Assembly: GCA_036417435.1 (NCBI GenBank)
Contig: CM070915.1
Location: 80,415,799-80,479,798 of the forward strand
DNA length: 64,000 bases
DNA from: Inia geoffrensis
Lineage: Eukaryota > Chordata > Mammalia > Artiodactyla > Iniidae
Direction of reading: 5' to 3'
Shown: positions 36,172 through 48,840 of the stretch, in pieces
Position numbering within the stretch: the stretch's first letter is position 1
How the letters are laid out: each line of letters starts with the position of its first letter
Position numbers and translations under genes: made by a program
The notes under the pieces: generated by a model
Told to the model about the DNA's origin: nothing
The model's input: the letters and a program-made list of their open reading frames with translations, nothing else
Database searches by the model: none

Positions 36172-36185
36172 AAAGAAATGCTCAC

Positions 36186-36880
36186 TATTTTAATCCTTTA
36201 CACGGCTAAAAACGCCCAGACTTTTAGTTAGTGCTAGAAGGGGCTGTGGTGATTACTTCCATCATTTTATCTCACAGATACTTGTGTGGGGCTCTGAGGA
36301 CCCTTAGCTTGCCTCAGACCACACTGCCTGGTGGCATAAAGAATCTGGGTGTCTGGCACCCACAACTGTTTCTCTACTCCGTCTTTGCTAGATGTGGCTA
36401 AATGAACATGGCCAAGAATAAAACAAACAGTGCCTGGATTATTTCATAGTATCATATGTTTTGACCTAACCCAGCCTTTTAATGTATGAGGTTACTTGCA
36501 ATGTCAACTGACAACTTAAGGAGTGTTGCCCCGGCCATTTTTTCACGTCCTTGAATAGGCTGAAAATGTTATTCAATGCACGATTCTGCTGGATGAAAGG
36601 GTTTTTTGCCCTGGACATGCAGGGCTGACACTAGGGGCCTGAGACGTCAACCTGCAGTACAGACTCTGAGTCGTTATGTCATCACCACCCCTCCCAAACC
36701 CCAGTCCCACACTCCATCTGCCTGTGTGACACCCCTCCAGGGTCTCCCGTCATCACCTCCATTTCCACGTTCAGTTGACGTACTCATTCAAATTAACGTC
36801 AGACACCAAATCACAGATCCAGGAAGATCAGAGAACACCAAGCAGGAATAAATGCCAAAAATTGAACAGTAAACAAAAAA
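36186..36880. other. Intronic stretch without recognised feature
   Basis: No element or exon is recognised between the SINE and the long L1. Confidence 0.5.
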
Positions 36881-38301
36881 CCCGAAAGAAGCCAGAGGAA
36901 AAAACCACCTTCTCTATAGAGGAAAAAAGGTAGGAATTATACCTGACTTCTAAGAAACCATGCAAACAAGGGAGTGGAGTGAAAGATTGAAAGTGTTGAG
37001 AGAAAAAAGCCCCACCAACCCAGAATTCTGTACCCTGTGAAAATTATCCTTAAAAAGTGAAGGAGAAATAAAGACTTTCTCAAACAAAACTTGGCACAAT
37101 CTGTTGCCAGTAGACCTGCCTTGCAAGAAATGATACAAGAAGTTCTTTAGAGAGAAGGAGAACGATATAGATCAGAAACTCAGATCTACATGAAGGAAGA
37201 GGACTGAAGAAGGAATAAATGAAGGTAAAAATAAAGACTTTTATTTTAATTCTTAATTGATCTAATAGATAACAGTTTGTTTGAAATAATAATAGCAACA
37301 ATGTATTCGATTATGTATGCTTCTGTATATTTCTTACGCATACACACACATGCCTATGTGTGTTTACACATAAGTGAAATGAATGACAGCAACAATACAA
37401 GGGATGGGGTGGGGGATGGAATCAGTATTGTCTTGTTCTTATAAGGTACTCACACTACCCAGAAGTGATCCGTGTTATTTAAAAGTGGACTTGGATTTGT
37501 TGTAAATGTGTACTGCAAACTCTAGGGCAACCACTAAAAAAAGGAAAAATATAAGCATAACTGATGTGCTAAAAACAGGAGAAAATGTTATCATATAAAG
37601 TGCTCAATTAAGCCACAAAAGACAGAAAAAGAACCCACTTTAAATATTAAGTGGATTAAAAGTAAATGGATGAAGAAAAATATTCCATGCTGACATAATA
37701 ACACAGTAATAGTATCATGCTACCACAATACTGAAAACAACACGCTAATACGTACATAAAGAGAGCAGGAGAAACGACTTTAATTCCAGACGGAGCAGCC
37801 TTCAGAGGAAAGTTATCACAGACAAAGAACATTTCACAACGATAAAGGGGTCAATTCTCCAAGAAGACGCAACAATCATTAATGGGTATGTGCCTAACAA
37901 CAGAGCATCAAACTCCATGGGATAAAACAGAACTGCAAAGAGAAACAGATGAATCCACTATCACGGCTGGACCCTTTACCACCTCTCTCTCAGAAATGGA
38001 CAGATCCAGCTGGTAGAAAATCAGCAAGGTCATAGCTGAACTCAACAACACTGTTAATCAACTGGACGTAAGTGGTATCTATAGACTACTTCATCTAACA
38101 ACTGCAGAGGACACATTCTTTTCAAGCCCACATGGAACATTCACCAAGACAAACCACAGTCTGGGCCACAGAACACAACTTAACATGCTTAAAGAAACAG
38201 AAACTATACAATGTATGCTCTCAGTGGAATTACACTAGAATTCAATAACGAAGAGATAACCGAAAAATCTCAAAATACATGGAGATGAAAGACAAACTTT
38301 T

Positions 38302-38468
38302 TTTAAAAATTGAAGTATAGTAGTTTACAATGTTTCAGGTGTATAGCAAAGTGATTTGGTTATATATAACTGAATATATAACTCTTTCAGATTCTTTTTC
38401 TATTATAAGTTATTACAAAATACTGAAGACAGTTCCCGGAGCTATACAGTAGGTCCTTGTTGTTCATC

Positions 38469-38509
<41 letters not shown>

Positions 38510-38515
38510 TATATA

Positions 38516-38547
<32 letters not shown>

Positions 38548-39378
38548 CATATATATATAAAATATATACCCCTCCCCCCACCTTCCCCCTCTGGTAACCA
38601 TATGTTTGTTTTTCTATGTCTGTGAGTCTATTTCTGTTTTGTATTGTGTATTTGTATAAAGTTCATTTGTATCCGTTTTTTTATTAGATTCCATATATGT
38701 GATATGATATTTGTCTCTGTCTGACTTACTTCACTTAGTATGATGATCCCTAGGTCCATCCATGTCGCTGCAAATGGAACTATTTCAATCTTTTCAGGGC
38801 CAAGTGATATCCCATTGTGTATGTGCACCACATCTTCTGTATCCATTCATCTGCTGCTTCCGTGTCTTGGCTGCCGTAAACAGTGCTGCTCTGAACACTG
38901 GGGTGCATGTATTTCTTCGAATGAGAGTCTTCACCTTTTCCGGATATATGCCCAGCAGTGGGATGGCTGGATCATACGGTAGCTCTGTTTTTAGTTTTTT
39001 AAGGAACCTCCATACTGTTCTCCAGAGTGGCATTTACATTCCCACCAATAGTGCAAGGGGATTCCCTTTTCCCCACACCCTTTCCAGCATTTATTATTTG
39101 TAGACCTTTTGATGATGGGCATTCTGACTGGTGTGAGCTGATACTTCATTGTAGTTCTGATTTGCATTTCTCTAATAATTAGCGATGTTGAGCATCTTTT
39201 CATGTGCCTGCTGGCTATCTGTATGTCTTCCTTGGAGAAATGTCTATTTAGGTCTTCTGTCCGTTTTTGGATTGGGTTGTTTTTTTGATATTGAGCTGCA
39301 TGAGCTGCTTGGATGCTTTGGAAATTAATCTCTTGTCAGCTGCATAATGTGCAAATATTTTCTCCCATTCCATAGGTT
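38302..39378 (-). mobile_element. 5'-truncated L1, antisense, nested
   Basis: The minus strand carries the ORF2 C-terminus in two frames: 38,991-39,203 ([25 protein letters not shown]) and 38,794-39,033 ([26 protein letters not shown]). A cetartiodactyl-type 3' UTR runs to a T-rich start at 38,302. The 13-bp target-site duplication aagacaaactttt lies at 38,289-38,301 and 39,379-39,391. It is inserted in the sense L1M. Confidence 0.93.
38473..38563 (+). repeat. (TA)n microsatellite
   Basis: About 90 bp of TA units with scattered C or G interruptions, inside the antisense L1 3' UTR. It can fold into a long hairpin. Confidence 0.95.
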
Positions 39379-39760
39379 AAGACAAACTTTTAAATAACAC
39401 GAGTCATAGAAGAAATCTCAAGAGAGATTTAAAAATTTTTAATAAATGAAAATGGAAACACAACTTATCAAAATGTGTAGGATACAGCAAAAACAGTGCT
39501 TAGAGGAAAATTTATACTACTGAATGCATATATTAGAAAAGAAAAATCATCTAAAATCAATAATCTAAGTTTCCACCTTAGGAAGCTAGAAAAAAAAGAC
39601 CAAACTAAATCCAAAGTAAACAGGGGGAAAAAATAATAAATAAATAAAAGAAAGAATAAAGATTAGAGTAGAAATCAATGAAACTGAAGGGAAATCAATA
39701 GAGAAAATCAATGAAACCAAAGCTGATCCTTTGAAAAGATCAATAAAATCTATAAGCCTC

Positions 39761-39964
39761 GGGCTTCCCTGGTGGCGCAGTGGTTGAGAGTCCGCCTGCT
39801 GATGCAGGGGACACGGCTTCGTGCCCGGGTCCGGGAAGATCCCACGTGCCGCGGAGCGACTGGGCCCGTGAGCCATGGCCGCTGAGCCTGCGCATCCGGA
39901 GCCTGTGCTCCGCAACGGGAGAGGCCACAACAGTGAAAGGCCTGTGTACGGCTAAAAAAAAAAA
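39761..39964 (+). repeat. CHR SINE (short cetacean form), nested in L1M
   Basis: Complete. The perfect 15-bp target-site duplication aaaatctataagcct lies at 39,745-39,759 and 39,965-39,979. Confidence 0.97.
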
Positions 39965-40038
39965 AAAATCTATAAGCCTTTAGCCAGGCTAACAAGAAGA
40001 GAGACTCAAATTACTAAATATCACAAGTGAAAGAGGGG

Positions 40039-40207
40039 GGACTTCCCTGGCAGTCCAGTGGTTAAGACTTTGCCTTCCAACACAGGGGATGTGGGTTCGA
40101 TCCCTGTCGCCGAGCTAAGACCCCACAGGCCTCACAGCCAAAAAAACCAAAATGTAAAACAGAAGCAATACGGTAACAAATTCAATAGAGACTTAAAAAA
40201 AACAAAA
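40039..40207 (+). repeat. CHR SINE, truncated type, nested in L1M
   Basis: A head (acttccctggcagtccagtg, gtgggttcgatccctg) with a short body and an A-rich tail. The 11-bp duplication tgaaagagggg lies at 40,028-40,038 and 40,208-40,218. Confidence 0.9.
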
Positions 40208-40251
40208 TGAAAGAGGGGACATCACTACATATTCCATGGAAATTAAAAGGA

Positions 40252-40610
40252 GGGTTTCCCTGGTGGCACAAGTGGTTAAGAACCCTCCTGCCAATTCAGG
40301 GGACATGGGTTCGAGCCCTGGTCCGGAAAGATCCCACATGCCGCGGAGCAACTAAGCCCGTGTGCCACAACTACTGAGCCTGCACTCTAGAGTCTGCGAG
40401 CCACAACTACTGAGCCCGTGTGCCACAACTACTAAAGCCCGTGCACCTAGAGCCCATGTTCCACAACAAGAGAAGCCACCGCAATGAGAAGCCCGCGCAC
40501 TGCAAGTTAGAGTAGCCCCTACTCGCTGCAAACAGGGAACGCCCACGCACAGCAACAAAGACCCAACGCAACGTAAAAAAAAAAAAGAAAAGACAGGGCC
40601 ATTAAAAAAA
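40252..40610 (+). repeat. CHR-1-type SINE, full length, nested in L1M
   Basis: A head followed by repeated 'gcccgtgtgccacaactact' units and an A tail. The 9-bp duplication aattaaaag lies at 40,241-40,249 and 40,611-40,619. This is the longer, older CHR form. Confidence 0.93.
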
Positions 40611-41543
40611 AATTAAAAGAATACTAAAGGAATACTATAATTAACTCTATGCCCACAAATCTAATAACCTAGATGAAATGGACCAATTTCTTGAAAGACA
40701 CAGTCTGCCAAAACTCACACAAGAAGTAGATAATTTGAACAAGGCTATATCTATTAAAAACATTGAACTAATAATTAATAATCTTCCAAAACAGAAAGCA
40801 CTAGGCTCATATGGGTTCACTGGTGAATGTGACCAAACATTTAAGAAAGAAATTATATCAATTCTCTGCAATCTTTTTCAGAGGATAAAAGCAGAAGGAA
40901 CACTTTCTAGCTTATTCGATGAGGCCAGCATTACCCTAACACCAAAACCAGACAAAGGTATTACAAGAAAGGAAAACTACCAACCAGTATGTCTCTTCAA
41001 CACATAGATGCAAAAATCCTCAACAAAATATTAGCAAATTAAATTCAACAGTGTATAAAAGGAATTAGGTACCATGACCAAGCAGGAATTATCCCACTTT
41101 TGCAAGGCTGATTCAACATTTGAAGGTCAATTTATGCAGACCATCACATCAACAGACTAAAAAAGAAAAATTACATGATCATATCAATAGATGCAGAATA
41201 AACATTTGACAAAACCTGATATATCCTGATGATAAAAACTCTTAGTAAATTAGGAATAGAGGGGAACTTTCTCAACTTGATGACTATTCAAAAAACCTAC
41301 AGCTAACATCATACTCAATGGTGAGAAGCTAGAAGCTTTCCCACTAAGAACAGGCATAAGGCAATGATGTCCCCTCTCACCATTCCTTTTTCAACATTAT
41401 GCTGGAAGTACTTGCTAATGCATAACACAGGAAAAGGAAATAAAAGGCATACAGATTGGGAAGAAAGACATAAAACTGTCTTTGTTTGCAGACTTGACCG
41501 TCTATGTAAAAAATCTGAAAGCATCAATCAAAAAACTCCTGGA

Positions 41544-41758
41544 GGGCTTCCCTGGTGGCGCAGTGGTTGAGGCCACCTGCCGATGCAGGGGACGTGGGTT
41601 CGTGCCCCGGTCCGGGAAGATCCCACATGCCGCGGAGCGGCTGGGCCCGTGCGCCATGGCTGCTGAGGCTGCGCATCCGGAGCCTGTGCTCCACAACATG
41701 AGAGGCCACAACAGTGAGAGGCCCGCGTATGGCAAAAAACAAACCAACAAACAAAAAA
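41544..41758 (+). repeat. CHR SINE (short cetacean form), nested in L1M
   Basis: Starts gggcttccctggtggcgcag, has a small deletion after ggttgag, and ends in an (AAAC)n-type tail. Only a short A-rich duplication is possible. Confidence 0.93.
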
Positions 41759-43362
41759 ACCACACTACCATTTACATTAGCACCCCCCAAAATGAAATAC
41801 TTAGGTATATTTAGGTACACTGAGGTATAATAATTTATTACAAGATTTACATGAAGAAAACTACCAATATCTGATGAATGAAATCAAAGAAATAAATAAA
41901 TGGAGAGATATTCCAAGTTCACAGATAGGAAGACCCAGTATTGTCAAGGTGTCAGTTTTTCCCAACTGAATCTATAGATTCAGTGCAATCACAATTAAAA
42001 TCCTGGCAAGTTATTTTGCGGACACTGACAAACTGATTCTAAAGTTTATATATAGCTGCAAAAGACCTAGAAGAGCCAATGCAATATTGAAGAACAACAA
42101 AGTTGAAGGACTGACAGTACTCTACTTTAAGACTTACTATAAAGCTACAGTATTAGCTTCATATTATATCAGAAATGAAGAATAATCTAAAATAAATGAT
42201 CTAAGTTTCCCCCTTAAGTACTAGTGAAAGTGTGGTACTGGTGAAAGAACAGACAAATAGATCAATGGAACAGAACAGAGAACTAAGAGATAGATCCCTA
42301 TAAATAGAGTCAACTGATCTTTGACAAAGGATCAAAGGTAATACAATGGAGCAAAGACAGTCTTTTTAACAAATGGTACTGGAACAACTGGACATCCACA
42401 TGCAAAAGAATGAATCTCGACGAAGAACTTATACCCTTTGCAAAAATTAACTCAAAATGGATCATAGGTCTAAATGTGAAATGCAAAACTATATATAAAA
42501 CTCCTAGAAGATAACACAGGAGAAAATCTAGATGTCCTTGGGTATGGTGATAACCTTTTCAGATACACCACCATAGACATGATCCATGAAAGAAAGAACT
42601 GATGAGCTGGACTTGATTAAAATTAAAAATTTCTGCTCTGAGAAAAACAATAGGCAGAGAATGAAAAGACAGCACAGACTGGGAGAAAATATCTGCAAAA
42701 GACACATCTGATAAAGGACTGTAATCCAAAATATACAAAGAACTATTAAAACTTGACAATAAGAACACAAAACACCTCACCAGAGAAGATATACATGCAG
42801 ATGGCACACAAGCATATGGAAAGACGCTCCATATCATATGTCATCAGGGAAATGCAAATTAAGACAGCAATGAGATACTACTACATACCTATTAGAATGG
42901 CCAAAACCCAAAGCACTGACACCGTATGCTGGGGAGTATGTGGACTCACAGGAACTGTCGTCAATCACTGCTGGTGGGAATGAAAGATGGTACAGCCACT
43001 TTGGGAGACAGTTTGGCAGTTTCTTACAAAACTAAACCTACTTTCATGATGTGATCCAACAATTATACTCCTTGGTATTTACCTTAAAAAGCTGAAAATT
43101 TATTGTCCCCCCGCCCCCAAATAAAACCTGCACACGGATGTTTATAGCAGCTTTATTCATAATTACTAAACCCTGGGAACAACCAAGACATCCTTCAGTA
43201 GGTGAATGGATAAACTGAGGTATATCCAGACAATGGAATACTATTCAGTGCTAAAAGGAAAGGAACTATCAATTCATGAAAAGACACAGAGGAAACTTAA
43301 ACGCATATCACTAAGTTTAAGAACCTGATCTGAAAAGGGTATATAATGTATGATTCCAGCTA

Positions 43363-43516
43363 CATTTGCCCCTTGGCATCAAGAGGGGATTGGTTCCAGG
43401 ACCCCCATGGATACGAAAATCTGCAGGTGCTGAAGTCCCTTAAATAAAATGACATAGTAGAGCTGACCCTCTGTATCCACGGGTTCTACATCCTACAGGT
43501 ACAGAAGGGCAGACTG
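43363..43516 (+). mobile_element. MER2-like (Tigger) MITE in the L1M 3' UTR
   Basis: 154 bp. It begins catttgccccttgg and ends gggcagactg, which are inverted ends, and contains 'ggattggttccaggaccccc' and 'gaccctctgtatccacgggt', as in MER2. It is flanked by TA at 43,361-43,362 and 43,517-43,518. Most of the interior is missing. Confidence 0.88.
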
Positions 43517-44072
43517 TATGTGACATTCTGGAAAAGACAAAACAATGGAGACAGTAAAAAGATTGGTGGTTATCAGGGGTGTGGCAGAGGAGATGAACAG
43601 GTAGAGCACAGAGGATATTCAGAGCAGTGAAAATATTCTGTGTATTATAATGACGGATATAGGTCATGATACTTTTGTTTGAACCCATGAATGTACATCA
43701 CCAAGAGTGAACCTGAATGGAAACTCTAGACTCTGGGTGATTACGACATGTCAATGCAGGTTCATCCTTGATAAAAACACACCATCTGGTGAATGATGTT
43801 GATATGGAGGAGGCTACTTGTAGGTGAGGAAAAGAGGTATAAAGGAAATCTCTGCACTTTCCTCTCAGTTTTGCTGTAAAACCAAAACTGATCTAAAAAA
43901 ATCAGTCTTAGAAGAGAAAGTGGGGAGAAATAACATAATCTTTAGTTGACAGAATCAGGATTAAAACAATGAATTGGTTCATGGGCTGAATCTGCCAAAG
44001 TGAAATTTAACAGAGATAAATACAAGGTGTTGCATTTGGGTCCAAAAAAAATCAACTTCAAAAGCAAGGACA

Positions 44073-44357
44073 TAGGACTTCCCTGGTGGCGCAATGGTTA
44101 AGAACCCGCCTCCCAACGCAGGGGACATGGGTTCAAGCCGTGGTCCTGGAAGATCCCACATGATGCGGAGCAACTAAGCCCGTGCGCCACAACTACTGAC
44201 GCCCACGCGCCTAGAGCCCGAGCTCCGCAACAAGAGAAGCCGCCACAAGGAGAAGCCCACACACCGCACGGAAGAGTAGCCCCCGCTCGCCACAATTAGA
44301 GAAAGCCTGCGCGCAGCAACAAAGACCCAACGCAGCCAAAAATAAATTTTTTTAAAA
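44073..44357 (+). repeat. CHR-1-type SINE, near full length
   Basis: Starts ggacttccctggtggcgcaa and contains 'gcggagcaactaagcccgtg' and 'caacaaagacccaacgcagc' with an AT-rich tail. The 13-bp duplication aaaagcaaggaca lies at 44,060-44,072 and 44,358-44,370. Confidence 0.95.
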
Positions 44358-44370
44358 AAAAGCAAGGACA

Positions 44371-44949
44371 GAGAAGCTCATCAACAACTTCCCACGCTTT
44401 AACGTAGGAAAACAACTATGATTATGATGAGAACCACGTTTTGTGTGTATAATTTTCACATTTGGGGCTGTCATGCATAAAAGCAAACAGATCAATTTTA
44501 CAGGACCCTGAGAGGAAGCATCAGTTCCAAGGGTTAGAAGATGCAGGAGGACAAATTTAGGCTCAAGATAGGAGAGAACTTTCTTGGAACAGAACTTCAC
44601 ATGCATGAATGGCTGAGGCAGAGCAATGTGCCTGCCCCATAAGAGTTCAAACGCTCTACAGCTAAGGCTAAAACATCAAGTCAATGATCTACAACTGGTA
44701 TCTAAGGGCCAATCCAACCCTTAAGACTCCATGATTCTCTAACACTTTTACTGAAAGACATGTAAACCAGAAAACACAAATTAACCAAACCAAAGCTGAA
44801 TACTCCTACCACCTGGAAAGAAATATTCAAAGATCCATCTGTACGAGTTTGTCTTAGAGCCACATGAAACTGACTCCATGACTTAGAAGAAATGAAACTG
44901 AGGTTCAACCATTAACAAAACCTAAAGCGGCCCTCACTTCTGTCTTAGG
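44371..44949. other. Intronic stretch without recognised feature
   Basis: No element or exon is recognised. Confidence 0.5.
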
Positions 44950-45310
44950 TAATTTATCAAAAGAGTTTTATTTTACAACAGGTAATACATTCACATGATT
45001 CAAATTCAAACCTCTCCTTCCTTCCCTGACCACCTAGTTCTCCTCCTGGGACTACTAAAGTCACTCCCTTCTTGTGGATTCTTCCGGAAAGAGTTTATCC
45101 ATATAAAGCATTAGGTGCATTTAGGTGCATACTGCACCCCCCGCCAAACTTGTTTTAACCAAATGGTAGTACATTTTGTATATTGTTTCGGACTTTGTTC
45201 ATTTGTTTTAATAGTACATGCTGAAGATGATTCCATATTAATACAAAAGAGCTTTCACATTCCTTATTTTTAAATGACAGCACAGTATCTCACTTTTGAC
45301 ACTGAGATGG
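44950..45310 (-). mobile_element. Probable old L1 3'-end fragment, antisense
   Basis: 'aaaagagttttattttacaa' and 'ggtaatacattcacatgatt', then 'aaccaaatggtagtacattt', resemble reverse L1M 3'-UTR text. Confidence 0.5.
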
Positions 45311-46900
45311 CTCCCAAACTAACTTGTAAGTCCTCATGAATGAAGCTGACGGCCAACGGAATCAAATAATCACCATTACTTTTGGAGTCACTTACTTAGT
45401 TGTTCTTAAGAAACAACTAAACAACAAAATAAACAGCACCTAAACTAAATAAAAATTCTTGTACAATACATATGGCTTTTAAAAAATAACACTTTGTGTA
45501 GAGTAATAAATCGCTTCCCAGGTAATTATGGAAAAGCAACACATTTATTTATATTCTTTTGCAAAAGTACTAACATGTTTACAAAATTAAACTATGAAAA
45601 AATATAGATATATAAAGAAAAATTAACACCTGTTAAAATTTAGAAAATGTTCACTGCCCAGCCTATCATCCTTGGCTGTATTTTATTACAGTTTGGGTTA
45701 ATGTATGCACCTGAAGGGAAAAAAAACTTTAATTCAAGTGATTCAGATTTTGAATAAATTCAGTTTAGTTTTCCTTCGAGACTAAATAAAAACAACTAAA
45801 TTATTTTGGTTGAATTGGATGACAAGAAAAGATGTCACTGATACATAAACCTTTGCTACAGAAGATAAAGAAAAGGAAGATATTTTATTAACTAAAAAAA
45901 AATCAAACCCAGCTGGACAAATCAACTAGAAATGACACATGGGAGGAATTCTGATTCAAACACAAATCTCAAACATAAAAGCCCTAACTCTGCATGATCT
46001 CCTGCCTTCAACTCCTGTCTTCGTCACACACTCTCAACTTTTACAGCTTACCTGTGACATTAAGGTCCACTGTGGCCTAAAGGAAACCTCTGAGGATTGT
46101 CACACACCCTGAAGATGCTACAGCTGCCCCGAGGACCACGCGTGGCTCTGCATACTCCAACCACGCAGGCTCCTGGCACCGAGAGTGTGTGCACAGATGT
46201 CCTGACACAGGCGTGACACTCATCTCCTTAGAGTTTTCCTACCCCACATGCATTGAGGATCATCCAGGGCAAGTCTGGGCACGGAGGTGACTTTTGTTCA
46301 TGTACTTATTTTAGGACGGGGCTCTAGTTTCTTTCCTGTTAATGCCATTTTTTGCGCTGCAGGGTGATGTGCCACAAGAGGCTCGATAAAGGTTGCCTAA
46401 CTGAACAGTACCCTGGCAACACGGGCCCACTGTTCCCACCTGACCTTCTAAAGGGAGATAACAGGTCTTCTGAGGGCCAGAGTAATGCTCTTCTCACCAC
46501 ACAACTATGTTTGTGGGCGAAGAATCCCAACTCTGTACCTTCAGTACAGAAGTGAACACGAATAGTAAATGACTTCAAAGACAACTCGGGAATCTGGCTT
46601 GTACATCACTCTGCCCTGAGCTTGTCAAAGTCACAAATGCTCTTGCTGCAGACTCCCTTAGATACCAAGGGACGTACAGTGAATGCTCTAGCTCTGTCCC
46701 CAGGACATTATCGAACAGGAGTTAAAACATAAGTTAATTTTTTAAAAAGTAACGTTACAGTGTAGAGACCTGATAAACACTACCTTAACCAGTAATCAAG
46801 TCAGCAAGAGCAGAGATAAGTCGTGCTGACGGGACGTGCCCTTGGCATGATGTAGGGAAAATGGCTCTTCACCTGTGATCTTCCTCCCCCAAACTCATAC
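45311..46900. other. AT-rich intronic stretch without recognised feature
   Basis: About 1.6 kb, AT-rich to about 46.0 kb and then more balanced. Nothing assignable was seen. Confidence 0.5.
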
Positions 46901-46904
46901 CACC

Positions 46905-47365
46905 CTAAATATCAGAAAAACACAAATTAAGGGATATTCTACAAAATACCTAGCCAGTAATCCTCACAACTGGCAAGGTCACCAAAAGAAAGCAGATCTA
47001 CAAAACTGACAGTCCGAAGTAGCCTAAGAAGGCATGACAACTAAATGCAGTATGGTCTGCGGATGGGACCCTAGAACAGAAAAAGGACATTAGGGAAAAT
47101 CTGAAGAAATGCGAATAAAGTGTAAGTTTCAGTTGATAATAATAGTATCAATATTGATTAAATAAATGTGATACTGTATCATAATAATATATGATGTTAA
47201 AGATAGGGGAAATCACACCTGAAACTTATACAATATTATCAATCAACTATACTTGAATTAAAAAAATAGGGGAAACTGGGTATGGGGTATGTGGAATTGT
47301 GTGTATTATCTTTGTAAATCTAAAACTATTCTAAAATAAAAAGTATATTAAAATCAATTTTTTCA
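46905..47365 (+). mobile_element. L1M (L1ME-like) 3' end
   Basis: 'acattagggaaaatctgaag', 'taataatagtatcaatattg', 'ataggggaaactgggtatgg' and 'ctaaaactattctaaaataa' in order match an old L1M 3' terminus. Confidence 0.75.
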
Positions 47366-47569
47366 AAAAGCAACGATAAGTGCATGTTTGTAAACTCCTA
47401 TTACAGAGAATATTATTGCCAAGAAGGATCAAGTGGAATAGAAGTAGTTCCATAACCTGGTGACTCAAAGCAATTATTTTAATAATTTGGTTACAGCATC
47501 TTCTCTACTAAGAATCACCATGTTAGTAAACTTCTCTGATCCCTAGCCGTATGATGTGTAATCCCAAAA

Positions 47570-48840
47570 AAGTTGGATTAGGCTGTGCAGAAAAAGTATT
47601 TGACAAAATCCGACACTCTTTTATGATAAAAGCACTCAACAAACTAGGAACAGAAGGGAACTTCCTCAACCTGACATGGGACATACGTGAAAAATCCACA
47701 AACAACATCAGACTTGGTGGCGCATGATGAAGTTCCCCTAAGATCAGGAACACGATGAAGATACCTTCTCTTTTTTTTTTTTTTTGCTGTACGTGGGCCT
47801 CTCACTGCTGTGGCCTCTCCCGTTGCGGAGCACAGGCTCCGGACGCGCAGGCTCAGCGGCCATGGCTCACGGGCCCAGCCGCTCCGCGGCATGTGGGATC
47901 CTCCCAGACCGGGGCACGAACCTGTGTCCCCTATATCGGCAGGCGGACTCTCAACCACTGCACCACCAGCGAAGCCCAAGATACCTTCGCTTGCTGTCTG
48001 CGTTTAACGCTGTACTGGAAATTCTAACCAGAGCAATTAGGTAAGAACGAGAAACAAATGACAAATACATTGCAAAGGAAGAAGTAAAAATATTTCTTCA
48101 CACTAGTTAAAACAGTTGTTATTAAAAGAAAGAAAATACCAAGTGTCAGGGAGGATGTTGAGAAATTGCAGCCCTGATACATAGCTGGAGGGAATATGAA
48201 ATGGTGCATCTGCTGCAGAGAATATTCTGGTGGTTCCTCAAAAAGTTAAACATAGAATTACCATATAACCCAGCAATTCAACTCCTAGGGATATACCCAA
48301 GAAAAATGAAAACGTGTTCACAGAAAGACTTCTAGAAAGATGTTCACAGCAGCATCATTCATAATAGCCCAAAGTGGAAACAACCCAAATGCCCATCATC
48401 TGATGAATGGATAAATGAAATTTGATATATCTATACAATGGAATATTATTCAGCCATAAAAAGGAAAGAAGCACTGACAAAGGCTCCATCATGGACAAAC
48501 TTTGAAAACATGATGCTGAGTGAAAGACACCAGACACAAAAATCCACACACTGTATGACTCCATTTACATGAAATGTCCAGAACAGGTAGAGATGGAGAG
48601 ACAGAAAGCAGACCTGCAGTTGCCAGGGGTTGGCCGGGTTGGGGAGGTTTATGGGGAGGGACTGCTAATGGGTGCAGGGTTTCCATCTGCGTTAAAAAAA
48701 AATGTGTTGGAACTAAATAGAAACAGTGGCTGCACAACACTGTGAATGTACTAAATATCATTGAGTTGTACACTTTAAAATGGTTAATTTTATGTTATGT
48801 GAATTTCACCTTAATCAAAAAAACTTTTTCAAAGAAAAGG
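47570..48840 (+). mobile_element. L1M ORF2/3'-end fragment with internal deletion
   Basis: An RT-region remnant (47,597-47,760, reading FDKIRHSFMIKALNKLGTEG) jumps to the ORF2 C-terminus and 3' UTR ('ttaccatataacccagcaat', 'atattattcagccataaaaa', 'ttgtacactttaaaatggtt'). A CHR SINE sits inside the RT remnant. Confidence 0.85.
47769..47977 (-). repeat. CHR SINE (short cetacean form), antisense
   Basis: A T-run at the left and the reversed body and head to gaagccc at the right. The 11-bp duplication aagataccttc lies at 47,758-47,768 and 47,978-47,988. Confidence 0.96.

Larger units (their letters stand above)
36885..43915 (+). mobile_element. Long sense L1M element with six later insertions
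   Basis: The text follows old L1M order from the ORF1-ORF2 region ('acccagaattctgtaccctg', 'tagacctgccttgcaagaaa') through the endonuclease region ('tcaattctccaagaagacgc', 'atggaacattcaccaagaca'). The reverse transcriptase follows at 40,678-41,007 (MDQFLERHSLPKLTQEVDN, LPKQKALGSYGFTGE) and 41,364-41,540. The 3' UTR ends near 43,915 at 'gatctaaaaaaatcagtctt'. The catalytic FADD motif reads FADL. Stops and shifts are frequent. An antisense L1, four CHR SINEs and a MER2 interrupt it, and the L1 text resumes exactly after each. Confidence 0.9.
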
